NCBI RefSeq assembly: GCF_000760695.4
Contig: NZ_JHEG04000001.1
Location: forward strand, 8,345,123 to 8,409,122
Direction: 5' to 3'
Origin: Tolypothrix bouteillei VB521301
GTDB taxonomy: Bacteria > Cyanobacteriota > Cyanobacteriia > Cyanobacteriales > Nostocaceae
DNA: 64,000 nucleotides
Shown here: positions 9,018-18,353 of the stretch, piece after piece
Layout of the letters: each line of letters begins with the position of its first letter
Numbering within the stretch: position 1 is the stretch's first letter
Made by a program: the position numbers and the translations under genes
The notes under the pieces: generated by a model
Told to the model about the DNA's origin: nothing
The model's input: only the letters and a program-made list of their open reading frames with translations
Database searches by the model: none

Positions 9018-9686
9018 TAGTATAGTGTAATTAAGTATTGTTGCACAGTCAATCAAAAAAAGCAAAGTCTGAAAGCAAATTTTAGTAGTTCTTTTGTTCG
9101 CATTGAAAGGGTTGGGATTAAGGGGGGGTAAATCCAACCTGCGTGTACTTGCGTGTATGGATAATTATTCTGGCATTTCATCCACAGAATCCAGACAATA
9201 TACTGGTTATGCAGTGGCTTAAATAAACATAGCCGTTATCATTTGGATGGCATATACCTTTCAGATTAAGTAGACACACTCCACAGCAGGTCTTGATTTT
9301 TATGTTGAGTTATGTAACAGAAGTCACAAATTTGGAGTAAATATTTACGCCCAAAGAAATAAAACTATTGGCTTGTTTTGAGAAACTTTATATATCAATG
9401 GGAAGAAGTATAACCTTGTGCTCTTCGCAACAATGAGACAACATCAACACTTTTGGTCTACAAAGCAAGAGTGAGATCTAAATTTGATGGCAATATTTTC
9501 CTGAGCAGAAAGATTTATGTATGAAAGGAGAAATGAATACTGTTACAACTCCTATCTAAATTCTAAAATTTGAATAAATCACTCCAGATGCTGAGAGTAT
9601 GGGATCTGAAAAAGAGATTTCAAAAAATATACAAGAACATTAAAACAATCTTAAACTTTTAAGTTATCTACCCAAAGTGTAAAGCC
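9018..9686. other. long intergenic region
   Basis: About 670 bp, AT-rich, without a supported gene on either strand. I see no strong hairpin with a U-tract and no tRNA. Confidence 0.6.
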
Positions 9687-10019
9687 ATGCTGACAACTCA
9701 AGCGTCAAGTTTCGAGCGAAGAATCGTGCGACTATTCAAACATTTAATTTATTCAATGATGTCTCCCTGGCAATGTCCGCTACCAATAGCAGAAAACACA
9801 ACAGATAAAGTCGCTCTCTATTTTTACAAAAATGACAGATGGGTTCCAATTATGTTTTACAAATTGGAAGAAGCGATCGCGCTTTATCATCAATCGCAAA
9901 GTTATGAAATGCAAATACAGATATTTCCACCCGAATTAAATCCCAATGATTTTGATTTGTCCTCCTACCAAGAAAGTCCACCACACAACAAACTTCCATC
10001 AAATTCAATAAGGGTATAA
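9687..10019 (+). CDS. hypothetical protein, 110 aa
   Basis: An unrecognised 110-residue product. The first third is basic and amphipathic (ERRIVRLFKHLIYSMMSPW). The middle resembles a small beta-rich segment (KVALYFYKNDRWVPIMFYKLEEAIALYHQS), and the tail is Pro/Ser-rich and probably disordered. A HIP1 site lies inside the frame, as in neighbouring genes, which supports coding. Its 3' end overlaps the convergent ABC ATPase by 15 bp. No function is assigned. Confidence 0.5.
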   Translation: MLTTQASSFERRIVRLFKHLIYSMMSPWQCPLPIAENTTDKVALYFYKNDRWVPIMFYKLEEAIALYHQSQSYEMQIQIFPPELNPNDFDLSSYQESPPHNKLPSNSIRV

Positions 10020-11180
10020 TTTATCCCCTGTTGCGGAATCAAAAACAAATAGCTTATCCAAATTCAATTCCAAAGAAAGGCGATCGCCCCTTTGAGGAAG
10101 TACGTTTGTAGCAGTTTGAACATTCAAAATCACCGACGTATCCGGAAAGCCAGTTCGCACCAAAGTCTCCCGCCCCAGAGGTTCCACTACCTTAACCTCC
10201 ACAGTTAACTCACCAAACTCTTCTTCTCGGTGTTCTTCTGAAGTTTGCTCCAACGGGGGTAACTCCCGCAACCCACTGCTTTGAGAACGCAACTTCTCTC
10301 TACGCCTCTGCGGTTCAACAATAGAAATATGTTCCGGACGAATTCCCAAATCAAAACCCTGTCCCACCCCAGGACGCAGTTTTTCCTTGACAGAACTCGG
10401 ACAGGGTAATATTTGACCGACAACGTCAAAGCCATTACCTGTAAATTTTGCAGGTACGATATTCATTGGAGGACTACCCAAGAAAGTAGCCACCATACGG
10501 TTCGTTGGTTGAGAGTAGATAGTATTTGGTGCGCCAATTTGTTGAATTCGTCCCCGATTGAGAACCACTATTTTGTCAGCCAAAGTCATCGCTTCAACCT
10601 GATCGTGAGTCACATAAATAGTCGTAATTCCCAGTTCTTGATGAAGTTGTTTCAACTCAGCCCGTGTATCGTCCCGCAATTGAGCATCTAGGTTAGATAG
10701 TGGCTCATCAAGTAAAAAAACTTGTGGTTCGCGAGCAATAGCTCTTCCCAAAGCAACACGCTGCTGCTGTCCGCCTGAAAGTTGCTTGGGTTTGCGTTCT
10801 AAAAGATGTTCTAGAGAAAGCGATCGCGCTACGACCTTCACTCTTTCTTGAATGATTTTCGGGTCAACTTTTCGCATTTGCAGCCCAAAAGCAATGTTTT
10901 GTGCCACTGTCATGTGAGGATAGAGGGCGTAGTTTTGAAATACCATTGCCACATCTCGCTGTCTTGCGGGAATATTGTTAACCAACTTTTCCCCGATATA
11001 AAGTTTGCCAGATGTTGCTGTTTCCAAACCAGCGATAGTTCGCAAAATAGTAGATTTGCCACAACCAGATGGTCCAACCAACACCCAAAACTCACCATCA
11101 GGTATATCGAGAGTAATATCCTCAATAGCCGTGACGTTATTAAATCTACGCTTAATGTTTTCTAGACGAACGGTTGCCAT
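10005..11180 (-). CDS. ugpC: ABC transporter ATPase, MalK/UgpC (CUT1) family
   Basis: The 391-residue protein has a complete ABC domain: Walker A GPSGCGKST (about residues 38-46), Q-loop VFQNYALYPHM, signature LSGGQQQR (about 135-142), Walker B VFLLDEPLSNLDA and the H-loop YVTHDQ. It is followed by the C-terminal TOBE regulatory domain typical of carbohydrate CUT1 ATPases (FDLGIRPEHI). These proteins energise uptake of sugars, glycerol-3-phosphate or compatible solutes at the inner membrane. No permease or binding-protein genes are nearby, so it probably serves a transporter encoded elsewhere or several of them. The substrate is not readable; the symbol is by family only. A stretch of heptamer repeats lies just upstream of its start. 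Confidence 0.88.
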   Translation of the reverse strand: MATVRLENIKRRFNNVTAIEDITLDIPDGEFWVLVGPSGCGKSTILRTIAGLETATSGKLYIGEKLVNNIPARQRDVAMVFQNYALYPHMTVAQNIAFGLQMRKVDPKIIQERVKVVARSLSLEHLLERKPKQLSGGQQQRVALGRAIAREPQVFLLDEPLSNLDAQLRDDTRAELKQLHQELGITTIYVTHDQVEAMTLADKIVVLNRGRIQQIGAPNTIYSQPTNRMVATFLGSPPMNIVPAKFTGNGFDVVGQILPCPSSVKEKLRPGVGQGFDLGIRPEHISIVEPQRRREKLRSQSSGLRELPPLEQTSEEHREEEFGELTVEVKVVEPLGRETLVRTGFPDTSVILNVQTATNVLPQRGDRLSLELNLDKLFVFDSATGDKLYPY

Positions 11181-11190
11181 TTTAGATGAT

Positions 11191-11319
11191 TTGCTAATTG
11201 CTAATGGCTAATAGCTAATTGCTGATTGCTAACTGCTAACTGCTAATTGCTGATTGCTAACTGCTAACTGCTAATTGCTAATTGTCTATTAACCATTAGC
11301 CATTAGCCATTAGCCATTT
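11191..11319. repeat. heptameric short tandem repeats (STRR)
   Basis: About 130 bp of degenerate 7-mers (CTAATTG, CTAACTG, TTAGCCA) fill the gap between the ABC ATPase and gun4. Such heptads are typical of heterocystous cyanobacteria and lie only in intergenic DNA here. Confidence 0.9.
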
Positions 11320-11320
11320 A

Positions 11321-12034
11321 TTAACTCCATACTGAATGAGATAGTAAAGAAGCCATCGCTCTAACACCTCTTAGTTGATTGGATAGGGGTAAATGACCTC
11401 GAGGAGCACTGAGATTCCAGGTAAATTCGTTGGGATATCGAGTCCAGTTATTTCCTTTTTTCCAACCAATTTTTTCCCAAAGATTATCCCAGTTTTTTCC
11501 CAAGCCCAACCAAATTTCTCTTTGAACGGAAAAGCCAAATTTACCTTCTGAGTGAACTACCCATAAGGTGTTTAATGTTTGTAGGTCTGTAGCTGGAAAA
11601 TTTTCAACTTCTGTAAAATACAGCCATTTTCTTTGTACTGCTGTGGGTCCAGCCAGTTCACACATTTTTTGTAGAGTCACGCGATCGGCAGCTTGAAAAT
11701 CCTGGGCTGCTAGAAGCTTTTGGATGGGACTATAATCAATATTGGAATCTGATTTTAAGGGAACTATTCCTGAAGGAAAATTATTTTGCAAAAATTCCTT
11801 GGCTTTGGGTGAATCAGAGCTAGAAAGTACTTGGTAAACTTTCCCGTCTACCCAAGTTGCAGGATTATTACGGCGTTCATATAAAAATTCCATCAGAACA
11901 TCTAATCCCCCTTCTCCCAAGTTAGCAAGCTGTGGAATCACCTGCTGTTGGATTTGAAGAGACCCAGCGACTAGGGGTTGGCGGAGGGATTCGATGTTAC
12001 TAGCAGTGCCTGATACAATCATTGGGTCTGTCAT
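11321..12034 (-). CDS. gun4: GUN4 domain protein, tetrapyrrole-binding chelatase cofactor
   Basis: The 237-residue product has the two-part structure of cyanobacterial Gun4. An N-terminal helical bundle runs over about residues 1-85 (LVAGSLQIQQQVIPQLANLGEGGLDVLMEFL). The porphyrin-binding GUN4 core covers about 100-230, with LLAAQDFQAADRVTLQKM, the FPATDLQTLNTLWVVHSEGKFGFSVQ block and the WEKIGWK...YPNEFTWNLSAPRGHLP block. Gun4 stimulates Mg-chelatase at the first committed step of chlorophyll synthesis by binding protoporphyrin/Mg-protoporphyrin. Length agrees with Synechocystis-type Gun4. Cyanobacteria also carry other GUN4-domain proteins, but the full N-terminal bundle favours the true cofactor. 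Confidence 0.88.
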   Translation of the reverse strand: MTDPMIVSGTASNIESLRQPLVAGSLQIQQQVIPQLANLGEGGLDVLMEFLYERRNNPATWVDGKVYQVLSSSDSPKAKEFLQNNFPSGIVPLKSDSNIDYSPIQKLLAAQDFQAADRVTLQKMCELAGPTAVQRKWLYFTEVENFPATDLQTLNTLWVVHSEGKFGFSVQREIWLGLGKNWDNLWEKIGWKKGNNWTRYPNEFTWNLSAPRGHLPLSNQLRGVRAMASLLSHSVWS

Positions 12035-12516
12035 GCAGTAGTTACTCGTAAAACGCGATCGGTGAACAAGCTATAAGCTATCAATTTGTTTTATAGCGTA
12101 CTGTTATGAAAATAAGGGAGCTAGGGGTTGAGATCTGAGGAAGAGAGATTTTTATGTATGGTTGTAAGCGATCGCCTCCGTATTTCTAAAAGTTGATGAT
12201 TCCTTGGAGTTGACCTCGAAGGAACTCTCCTCAAACAGTAGACGTGGAAAGTGTATAAGCGGTAAAATAGCAACGGTTTCGTGAATCCCAAGCAAGGCAC
12301 GCCAAACACTCTACGAACAGGGGAAAAGAAGACTCTGCGCCTCATCGAAAAACGTTTTGTCTTGCTGAAGCCTCTGAATTAGATCGGAGGTTGCTTACAA
12401 ATCTACCAAATAAAGACGCAAAAAAATCTTCTCGCCTTCCAATCATAAGTTTCTCATTTTCGGGTTTAATATCCCAAGAGCACAGACGTTGCAGCATAGC
12501 CAATCAGGAGTGTTGA
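12035..12516. other. intergenic region upstream of icd
   Basis: About 480 bp between the divergent gun4 and icd genes. A 74-codon frame on the minus strand (12121-12345) has an unlikely Arg/Cys/Phe-rich composition and is rejected. Both promoters must lie here. I saw no convincing NtcA palindrome (GTA-N8-TAC). Confidence 0.6.
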
Positions 12517-13938
12517 ATGTACGATAAAATTACCGCACCCACAACGGGGGCAAAAATCACCTTCAAAAACGGTGAGCCTGTTGTTCCTGACAATCCAATT
12601 ATCCCTTTTATTCGAGGTGATGGTACGGGAATAGATATTTGGCCTGCTGCTCAAAAGGTTCTTGACGCTGCTGTGGAAACAGCTTACAAGGGCAAGCGCA
12701 AGATTAGTTGGTTTAAGGTTTTTGCAGGGGACGAGGCTTGCGAAGTTTACGGGACTTACCAGTATTTGCCCCAAGATACGCTTACGGCAATTAAGGAATA
12801 CGGTGTCGCGATTAAGGGACCTCTGACGACTCCTATTGGTGGCGGCATTCGTTCCCTGAATGTGGCATTGCGTCAAATTTTTGACCTCTATGCCTGTGTA
12901 CGCCCTTGCCGATACTATCCTGGGACTCCTTCTCCTCATAAAACTCCAGAAAAACTGGATGTCATTATTTACCGGGAAAATACAGAGGATATATATTTGG
13001 GAATTGAGTGGCGTCAAGGAAGCGAAATTGGCGATCGCTTAATCTCTATCCTGAACAAAGAACTGATCCCTGCAACTCCAGAACACGGTAAAAAGCAAAT
13101 TCCTTTGGATGCTGGAATAGGTATTAAACCGATTAGCAAAACTGGTTCCCAACGCTTGGTAAGGCGTGCTATCAAACACGCTTTGCTACTTCCCAAAAAC
13201 AAGCAAATGGTGACTCTGGTGCATAAAGGCAACATCATGAAGTACACCGAAGGTGCTTTCAGGGATTGGGGCTACGAATTGGCAGTCAGCGAATTTCGCT
13301 CTGAGTGCGTCACCGAACGGGAATCTTGGATTTTGAGTAACAAAGAGAGCAATCCCAATCTTTCTTTGGAAGACAATGCTCGCAAGATTGAACCTGGGTT
13401 TGATGCTTTGACTTCGGACAAGCAAGCCCAAATTGTTGAAGAAGTGAAAACAGTTCTGGATTCAATTTGGGAAAGCCACGGAAATGGCAAGTGGAAAGAT
13501 AAGGTTATGGTCAATGACCGCATTGCTGATAGTATTTTCCAACAAATCCAAACCCGACCTGATGAGTACTCCATTTTAGCGACTATGAACCTAAATGGAG
13601 ATTACTTGTCTGATGCAGCTGCAGCCATTGTCGGCGGGCTGGGTATGGGACCGGGAGCAAATATTGGCGATGAATGTGCTGTTTTTGAAGCTACCCACGG
13701 AACCGCACCCAAGCACGCTGGGTTGGATAGGGTGAACCCCGGTTCGGTGATTTTGTCCGGTGTGATGATGCTGGAGTATTTGGGTTGGCAAGAAGCAGCA
13801 GATTTGATTAAGAAAGGTTTGGGGGATGCGATCGCAAATCGTCAAGTCACGTATGATTTGGCACGTTTGTTAGAACCACCTGTAGAACCTTTAAAGTGTT
13901 CTGAATTTGCTGATGCAATTATTAAACATTTTGGTTAG
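12517..13938 (+). CDS. icd: isocitrate dehydrogenase, NADP-dependent
   Basis: The 473-residue enzyme oxidatively decarboxylates isocitrate to 2-oxoglutarate, the carbon skeleton for ammonium assimilation and the nitrogen-status signal in cyanobacteria. Visible signatures: [16 protein letters not shown] near the start, the substrate-loop region [44 protein letters not shown], the Lys/Asn/Asp catalytic stretch [20 protein letters not shown], and the metal/NADP region [27 protein letters not shown] followed by [13 protein letters not shown]. Length fits the cyanobacterial enzyme, which carries an insertion relative to E. coli Icd. ATG 12517 is preceded by AGGAGTG. It is a monocistronic unit here. 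Confidence 0.97.
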   Translation: MYDKITAPTTGAKITFKNGEPVVPDNPIIPFIRGDGTGIDIWPAAQKVLDAAVETAYKGKRKISWFKVFAGDEACEVYGTYQYLPQDTLTAIKEYGVAIKGPLTTPIGGGIRSLNVALRQIFDLYACVRPCRYYPGTPSPHKTPEKLDVIIYRENTEDIYLGIEWRQGSEIGDRLISILNKELIPATPEHGKKQIPLDAGIGIKPISKTGSQRLVRRAIKHALLLPKNKQMVTLVHKGNIMKYTEGAFRDWGYELAVSEFRSECVTERESWILSNKESNPNLSLEDNARKIEPGFDALTSDKQAQIVEEVKTVLDSIWESHGNGKWKDKVMVNDRIADSIFQQIQTRPDEYSILATMNLNGDYLSDAAAAIVGGLGMGPGANIGDECAVFEATHGTAPKHAGLDRVNPGSVILSGVMMLEYLGWQEAADLIKKGLGDAIANRQVTYDLARLLEPPVEPLKCSEFADAIIKHFG

Positions 13939-13997
13939 TAGTTGGGTTGGCAATGCCCACTATTAAATTAATCGCAATACCGATCTAGATCCCTCAC

Positions 13998-14048
13998 CTC
14001 GTTCCCAGGCTCCGCCTGGGAATGCCTTTATAGAGGCTCCGCCTCTTG
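13998..14048. repeat. dispersed GGCTCCGCCT hairpin repeat
   Basis: Two nested perfect palindromes, CCCAGGC-TCC-GCCTGGG and AGAGGC-TCC-GCCTCT, separated by AATGCCTTTAT. This GC-rich double hairpin is a common dispersed repeat of filamentous cyanobacteria. It lies 60 bp after icd and could also act as an mRNA 3'-end structure. Confidence 0.8.
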
Positions 14049-14391
14049 CGATCGATTTGTCACGTGAGGGAGCGTTAAATAAGAGGTGCTACCCCAATTG
14101 ACTAGCTATAGGCTTTAAAAAGTCGAGAATTTTGCAGTTTCCGATCTCATCGCAATCCTAATTGTAAAAATTACTTTTTTTAATAAACCGCAGAAGCGCA
14201 CCTGAACGTAGAGAAAAGAAAGAGAAGATTATACAAATCATTTGGGATTGTTATAGTACGGAAAATAACACACAAAAGTTACGGTTTTATACACTATTTG
14301 AAGTGGAATAGTGCATATATTAAAAGAGTCAGCTTTAGAGATAAAACTCTGTCCTGACTGTTAAACTTTGAATGAGAGCATCAAGAAGCTA

Positions 14392-14682
14392 ATGACTAAA
14401 ATCGTAGATGCCAACTGGGAAAGAGTGAATCCCACTTCTGTCATTACTGGTAATGGAAACAACGAAAATTTAGAACAAGCCATTCTAGAAGCTATTGAGC
14501 AAGCCCGTACAGCTTGTGAATTGAAAGGAAATAGTTCAACTGAATGTGCTGTAGCTTGGGATATTGTTGAAGAGTTGCAAGCAGAGAAATCTCATAGGTT
14601 AGCAGCACATCGCAAAACTGCTTTAGAGGAATATTGCGATCGCAACCCAAATGCGATTGAATGTTTAATTTATGATGTCTAA
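14392..14682 (+). CDS. cp12: CP12, redox regulator of the Calvin cycle
   Basis: The product carries the full CP12 signature: an N-terminal cysteine pair (ACELKGNSSTEC), the AWDIVEEL core motif and a C-terminal pair in YCDRNPNAIEC with the terminal IYDV. CP12 is an intrinsically disordered linker that, when oxidised in the dark, forms an inactive complex with GAPDH and phosphoribulokinase. The 96-residue form from ATG 14392 has a ~20-residue N-terminal extension compared with the usual ~75-aa protein. An in-frame TTG at 14368 would add 8 more residues, but ATG with AAGAAG upstream is preferred. A strong terminator follows at 14725. Confidence 0.9.
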   Translation: MTKIVDANWERVNPTSVITGNGNNENLEQAILEAIEQARTACELKGNSSTECAVAWDIVEELQAEKSHRLAAHRKTALEEYCDRNPNAIECLIYDV

Positions 14683-14724
14683 ATTTATAGGTTGCTGTAT
14701 TCACAGTCACTCCCATTAAAAGTT

Positions 14725-14757
14725 CCGCCTGAATTACTAAATATTCAGGCGGTTTTT
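14725..14757 (+). terminator. rho-independent terminator of cp12
   Basis: Perfect 10-bp stem CCGCCTGAAT / ATTCAGGCGG with an 8-nt loop, followed by TTTTT. Confidence 0.92.
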
Positions 14758-14857
14758 ATTGTATAAAGATTCTTAGATGATTTATAGTATTAATTCGTAG
14801 TAGTACTTCATCGCATATCTATAGCGAAGACAGCACAACGACTAACAATAAATCTCA

Positions 14858-14950
14858 TCCCAAGCTTCCAGCACTGTGTTGATACAATTGAATCATTTCT
14901 TTTTCTGTCAATTTATAGACATTATTTAGTTGCCAACCAACAGACTCTAG
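14858..14950 (-). pseudogene. 3' part of the interrupted AlbA_2 gene
   Basis: On the minus strand this reads SVGWQLNNVYKLTEKEMIQ up to the stop at about 14858. It joins in frame, through a single CTAG, with the segment at 17060-17310 on the other side of the IS element. Together they are the broken ends of one gene. The family of this C-terminal piece is not recognised on its own. Confidence 0.5.
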
Positions 14951-15270
14951 AGCGCCGGTACAGTAATCACAATTTCGGGTTAGAATGACCAAAGGGGCTG
15001 ACACAAAAGTTGTACAGTGTCTAATTATGTAAAATTATGTAAAGTATTTCTCATTTAAGGGGAGTAGGTTGAAACTCATGCAACCACCCTTGTGCTACTT
15101 ACCAGTGGAGTTATCAAACGCGGAGCGGGCGATCGTTAATCATATCAAACGTGCCAAACTGTTCCTAGTCATGCAGCAAGTGCATCACAAATTCTTTGGT
15201 TGAATTTCACGTTAGAGTTAGTCAACAACTTTGATGATAGTCCGTGCAGATCAACAGCCAAAACCACCTG
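14951..15270 (+). pseudogene. truncated, frameshifted IS1182 transposase 5' end
   Basis: From ATG 15079 the frame reads MQPPLCYLPVELSNAERAIV..., closely matching the intact transposase start (MQPPLWHPPVELSKAEQAIV), but stops after about 41 codons. After a one-base shift the homology continues (EL-x4-FDDSP) to about 15265 and then ends. It is a remnant of a second, inverted copy of the same IS. Confidence 0.75.
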
Positions 15271-15351
15271 AATTCAGAGCAGATAAAATAGTTAAAACGC
15301 TTTTTTTGCTTAAGTTTTGGGGAAACGTGTTCGGCTTGGCGCTTGGATAGT

Positions 15352-16932
15352 TCACACGCTGTGTCCTTGGGCAGTGGCTTGGTCTACTAAACGCGCCCAA
15401 ACATGAAGATTATGAACGACAGCAGTGCGTCGTAGATCAAACAAGTTTTTGCGTAATCCAATATAACGAGCACGGTTCCGTTGCCAATGTCCCAGATGTG
15501 CTAAAGAATGCTCCACCGCCACGCGCTCACGCAGTCTTGCTCGCCCTACTTTACTTAATTGACGCTGCCGAAATTCCTGTAATAACTGCTCTTCCGGATG
15601 GATGGAAACACTTCGTCCACGTGGATTTGTCGTACAGCCTGCTTGTCTTGGACAACTTGCACAAGCGGTTTTGGGAAATTGTACCTTGGCTCCTACCTGA
15701 AACGGTAAAGTGATTTGATTTGGACAAGTGATCTTTTGCTCCTCCCAATCCAAGACAAATGATGTTTTGGGAAAGCGTCCATCGCGATTCCGGACTGGCC
15801 AAGCTTTGCAGTAAACATTTAACTCTTCGCTTCGGTGACGTACTAATTTGCTACTGAGATAAGCACGGTCAATCTGCAACTCCACTAATGTCACGTCTTG
15901 AGCTTTAAGGTCATTACTAATGGCATCACTTACCCAAGCTTCTGGAACATTAGCTGGAGTCAAACCCACAGCCCGCACTATTCCAATATCTAAATCGGTA
16001 AGGACATGACGTTTATAACCATCAAAACGTTGATGGCGACTTTTACGCCCGTGACGCATTGTCGGGTCTTCGACACTGATTCGTCTATTCTTGGCTACCC
16101 CACGCCGCAGTTGTGGTGTCCCATTTGCGGTGAGTTCCACATCCTGAGATTCAACCTGTCGTGCCACTTTCAGATTCTGTTCGATACTATCGGCAACACC
16201 TAGTTGATGATTTTGCTCCAGCCAATTTTCCACTTCTTGGAGGGCAACAAGCAACTTGGACAAAGCACTAGAGCGTTCTTCTGGATTGTCCCAATCTATA
16301 TCCAGTGCAGCTTTCACACTTGCACCACTGATAAATTCTGCTCCCAATTCAGCCGCTATCACCGTCAGCTCCCGCCCCTGCTGACGGGCTATCACGCTGA
16401 TTGCCTTTTTCAGAGCGTGACCCAACAGATTATAAGTATCCTCTACTTTTGCTGCTCCCCATAATGGCGATGAATCGAGTGCTGCTCGTAAATTTTTGGC
16501 TCCAAAACCACTTGTCTGTTTTGCTAATTCCACCGTGCGTTCAATCAGCCGTCGGTCTAATCGCCGCTTTATTAGTTGAGCGCGAAACCGCACCAGCGTT
16601 GGTTTACTAAATGGTGGTTCTTCACAGTCCAGACAATTCAGTACTAACTGCCAGCGCCTATCCATCAACATCGACTCAATGGCCTCGTCATCACTCGCTC
16701 CGGTGTATGCTTGCAGAATGGTTGCCAATGCTAGGGGTGCTGGCGGTATCGGTGGTTGACCTCTGGGGCTATCATCATAGATTTTTGCCAACTCTGTTTG
16801 GAATTCATCATCAAATAATTGATGACGTACTTGCCGTAAGAAAATGAACAGCTTAGCACGTTTGATACGATTAACGATCGCCTGCTCCGCCTTTGATAAC
16901 TCCACTGGCGGGTGCCATAAGGGTGGTTGCAT
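15352..16932 (-). CDS. IS1182-family DDE transposase
   Basis: An intact 526-residue transposase. An N-terminal DUF772-type region (LAKIYDDSPRGQPPIPPAPLAL) precedes the DDE catalytic core. Likely catalytic acids are in AALDSSPLWGAAK (Asp), ELQIDRAYLSS (Asp) and RERVAVEHSLAHLGHWQ (Glu). A cysteine cluster (CASCPRQAGC) before the last acid is typical of the IS1182 group. Length is normal for the family (about 480-560 aa). No frameshift is visible, so the enzyme may be active, although the cognate 3' end of the element is not recognisable. Confidence 0.88.
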   Translation of the reverse strand: MQPPLWHPPVELSKAEQAIVNRIKRAKLFIFLRQVRHQLFDDEFQTELAKIYDDSPRGQPPIPPAPLALATILQAYTGASDDEAIESMLMDRRWQLVLNCLDCEEPPFSKPTLVRFRAQLIKRRLDRRLIERTVELAKQTSGFGAKNLRAALDSSPLWGAAKVEDTYNLLGHALKKAISVIARQQGRELTVIAAELGAEFISGASVKAALDIDWDNPEERSSALSKLLVALQEVENWLEQNHQLGVADSIEQNLKVARQVESQDVELTANGTPQLRRGVAKNRRISVEDPTMRHGRKSRHQRFDGYKRHVLTDLDIGIVRAVGLTPANVPEAWVSDAISNDLKAQDVTLVELQIDRAYLSSKLVRHRSEELNVYCKAWPVRNRDGRFPKTSFVLDWEEQKITCPNQITLPFQVGAKVQFPKTACASCPRQAGCTTNPRGRSVSIHPEEQLLQEFRQRQLSKVGRARLRERVAVEHSLAHLGHWQRNRARYIGLRKNLFDLRRTAVVHNLHVWARLVDQATAQGHSV

Positions 16933-17059
16933 GAGTTTAAACCTGTTCCCCTGAAATGAGAAATACTTTACACAACTTTACTTAATTGGACACTGCACAA
17001 CTCTTGTATCAGCCCCTTTAGTCATCCTAACCCGAAATTGTGATTACTGTACCGGCGCT

Positions 17060-17310
17060 CTAGTAAGGCAATTACATCGTCAGGGCTAGCGTTACATCGG
17101 GCAGGTTGGGAAAACCAATCTTGTTGATCTGAGCGCAAAAATGCTCTTGAGTACATCTGGTGTCATCGGCACTAAATCTTCTCCCACTCTCATTAGGTAG
17201 GCTCCATCAAATGCCAATGGTTGTCCGACAGGACGGGTTGGCACTTCAAAAACCAACACTCGTCCATCAGGATGCTCCAATTCTGTAACATCTACCCGAA
17301 ATCTGATATT
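17060..17310 (-). pseudogene. AlbA_2 (Schlafen-like) domain gene fragment
   Basis: On the minus strand the frame reads VTELEHPDGRVLVFEVPTRPVG, then FDGAYLMRVGEDLVPMTPDVLKSIFA, the characteristic core of AlbA_2/divergent AAA_4 DNA-binding proteins. A one-base shift follows: the continuing homologous text (DWFSQPARCNASPDDVIALL) is in another frame and runs into the CTAG at the IS border. The N-terminal part is missing. The gene is thus truncated, frameshifted and split by the IS; its C-terminal part is at 14858-14950. Confidence 0.7.
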
Positions 17311-17322
17311 TGAATTTCTTTT

Positions 17323-17677
17323 TCATATTGTGCGATAAGCCGGGTACGGCTTGCGCTTCGCGATCGCTTCTTCAATAATTTCATTACTAACATCGGAAAC
17401 ATCGGATTTGGAATAAATAGTAGCAAAGATGATTGCTTGAGTAGTTTTCATATAATAAATGACTCGATAGCCTCCACTTTTTCCTTTTTGAATGTTGCTA
17501 TTTTTGAGACGAACTTTGAAAACCTGATATTTCACTCCAGCAATTCTGTCTCCAGGAATTTCACCTGCTTGCAGTTGCTCAATTCACGGTTGGAGATTGC
17601 TACGAATTGAACGATAACGTTTAGCCAGTTCTCGAAGAGCCCTTTTAAACCGAGGAGTCAGATTTATGGGCAAGGTT
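17323..17677 (-). pseudogene. RelE/ParE-type toxin with in-frame stop
   Basis: The minus strand reads LPINLTPRFKRALRELAKRY...SNLQP, then TGA at 17584-17586, then IEQLQAGEIPGDRIAGVKYQVFKVRLKNSN and SGGYRVIYYMKTTQAIIFATIYSKSD, ending IIEEAIAKRKPYPAYRTI. This is one continuous RelE-superfamily toxin (mRNA interferase fold) in a single frame apart from the nonsense codon. The downstream part alone (from about 17535) could make a 70-residue fragment lacking the N-terminal helices. No antitoxin gene is adjacent. Confidence 0.75.
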
Positions 17678-17819
17678 TAAGATTCCGACGTTGTGGGTTG
17701 ACGGGTGGTGTCAGAGATGTTTTATGAGATTTGGGGAGATGGTGCAGTGGCAAAAATCTGTATAAATATAATTGTAAAAATTTAGTAATACTAGTAATTT
17801 CTTAAAACTAAGAGTGATA

Positions 17820-18350
17820 TTAACTTTCATACTCCAAGTATTGTTTAGCCCATTCTTTAGCCTTTGCTTGATACTGCTGATTTACCTCATTAATGTATCT
17901 TGCGGCAATTTTACGCATATTGTTCTTATCCGGAGCGGATTTAACGAATTCTTTAAAAGAACCATTCCCTTTCAAAAATAATTCAATTGCAGATCTTAAT
18001 TGAACATCATCTAATGTACACAGCTCATAGTGTAAGTAAGCAACTGTTGGTATTGGAAAATTAGTATCTTCAACTTGATTTACCATTACCCCTACATTAC
18101 TAAAACAAAACTCTTTAAATCCTATCAAGTTTACAGTATCAAGATGCCCTTTCAGCAGTAGCATTCCCAATGCGATTTTCTCTAAATCTTCAGGACATGA
18201 TGCTAACCATAAGGAGGGGAATCCCTTCCCCTCCTTGATATCTCTTAAATATCTACTAGCATGTTCTGGAGATGGAATTGCCTGCTGTTGTGTTCCTGCT
18301 TTCCACATGGCAAGGCTTTTCACACCCCTGTAATACAATATTTCACTCAC
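17820..18350 (-). CDS. hypothetical protein, third gene of the TIGR04255 cassette
   Basis: A 176-residue soluble protein with no recognised domain. The N-terminal half is mixed (MSEILYYRGVKSLAMWKAGT; HASRYLRDIKEGKGFPSLWLASCPEDLEKIALGMLL). The C-terminal third is helical and charged (NNMRKIAARYINEVNQQYQAKAKEWAKQYLEYES). It follows the HEAT-like gene with a 3-bp gap, so the two should be on one transcript. No membrane span or signal peptide is seen. Function unknown. Confidence 0.65.
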   Translation of the reverse strand: MSEILYYRGVKSLAMWKAGTQQQAIPSPEHASRYLRDIKEGKGFPSLWLASCPEDLEKIALGMLLLKGHLDTVNLIGFKEFCFSNVGVMVNQVEDTNFPIPTVAYLHYELCTLDDVQLRSAIELFLKGNGSFKEFVKSAPDKNNMRKIAARYINEVNQQYQAKAKEWAKQYLEYES

Positions 18351-18353
18351 ACC

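Larger units (their letters stand above)
14951..17059. mobile_element. IS1182-family element with two inverted 5' ends
   Basis: The 2.1-kb element is bounded by AGCGCCGGTACAG at the left and its complement at the right, with CTAG on both sides. The left 320 bp (14951-15270) is a decayed copy of the IS 5' end on the plus strand. The rest is a full transposase gene on the minus strand with its own 5' end at 17059. The two ends are about 90% alike over more than 110 bp before the transposase start. The full copy shows no matching terminal repeat beyond its stop at 15352, so the termini now in place are both 5'-type. The insertion splits an AlbA_2-like gene. Confidence 0.75.

Noticed and set aside
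12121..12345. 74-codon minus-strand frame upstream of icd
   Set aside because: Arg/Cys/Phe-rich composition unlike a real protein, no ribosome site, and it occupies the shared promoter region of gun4 and icd.
12350..12516. NtcA binding site before icd
   Set aside because: icd is often NtcA-controlled, but no GTA-N8-TAC with a suitably placed -10 box could be found.
16204..16847. Several plus-strand frames inside the IS1182 transposase
   Set aside because: Shadows of the intact minus-strand transposase.
14947..17063. Interpretation of the ~110-bp inverted repeats as ends of a large independent transposon
   Set aside because: Both repeats continue into the start of the same transposase gene, so they are two copies of one IS 5' end rather than ends of a separate element.
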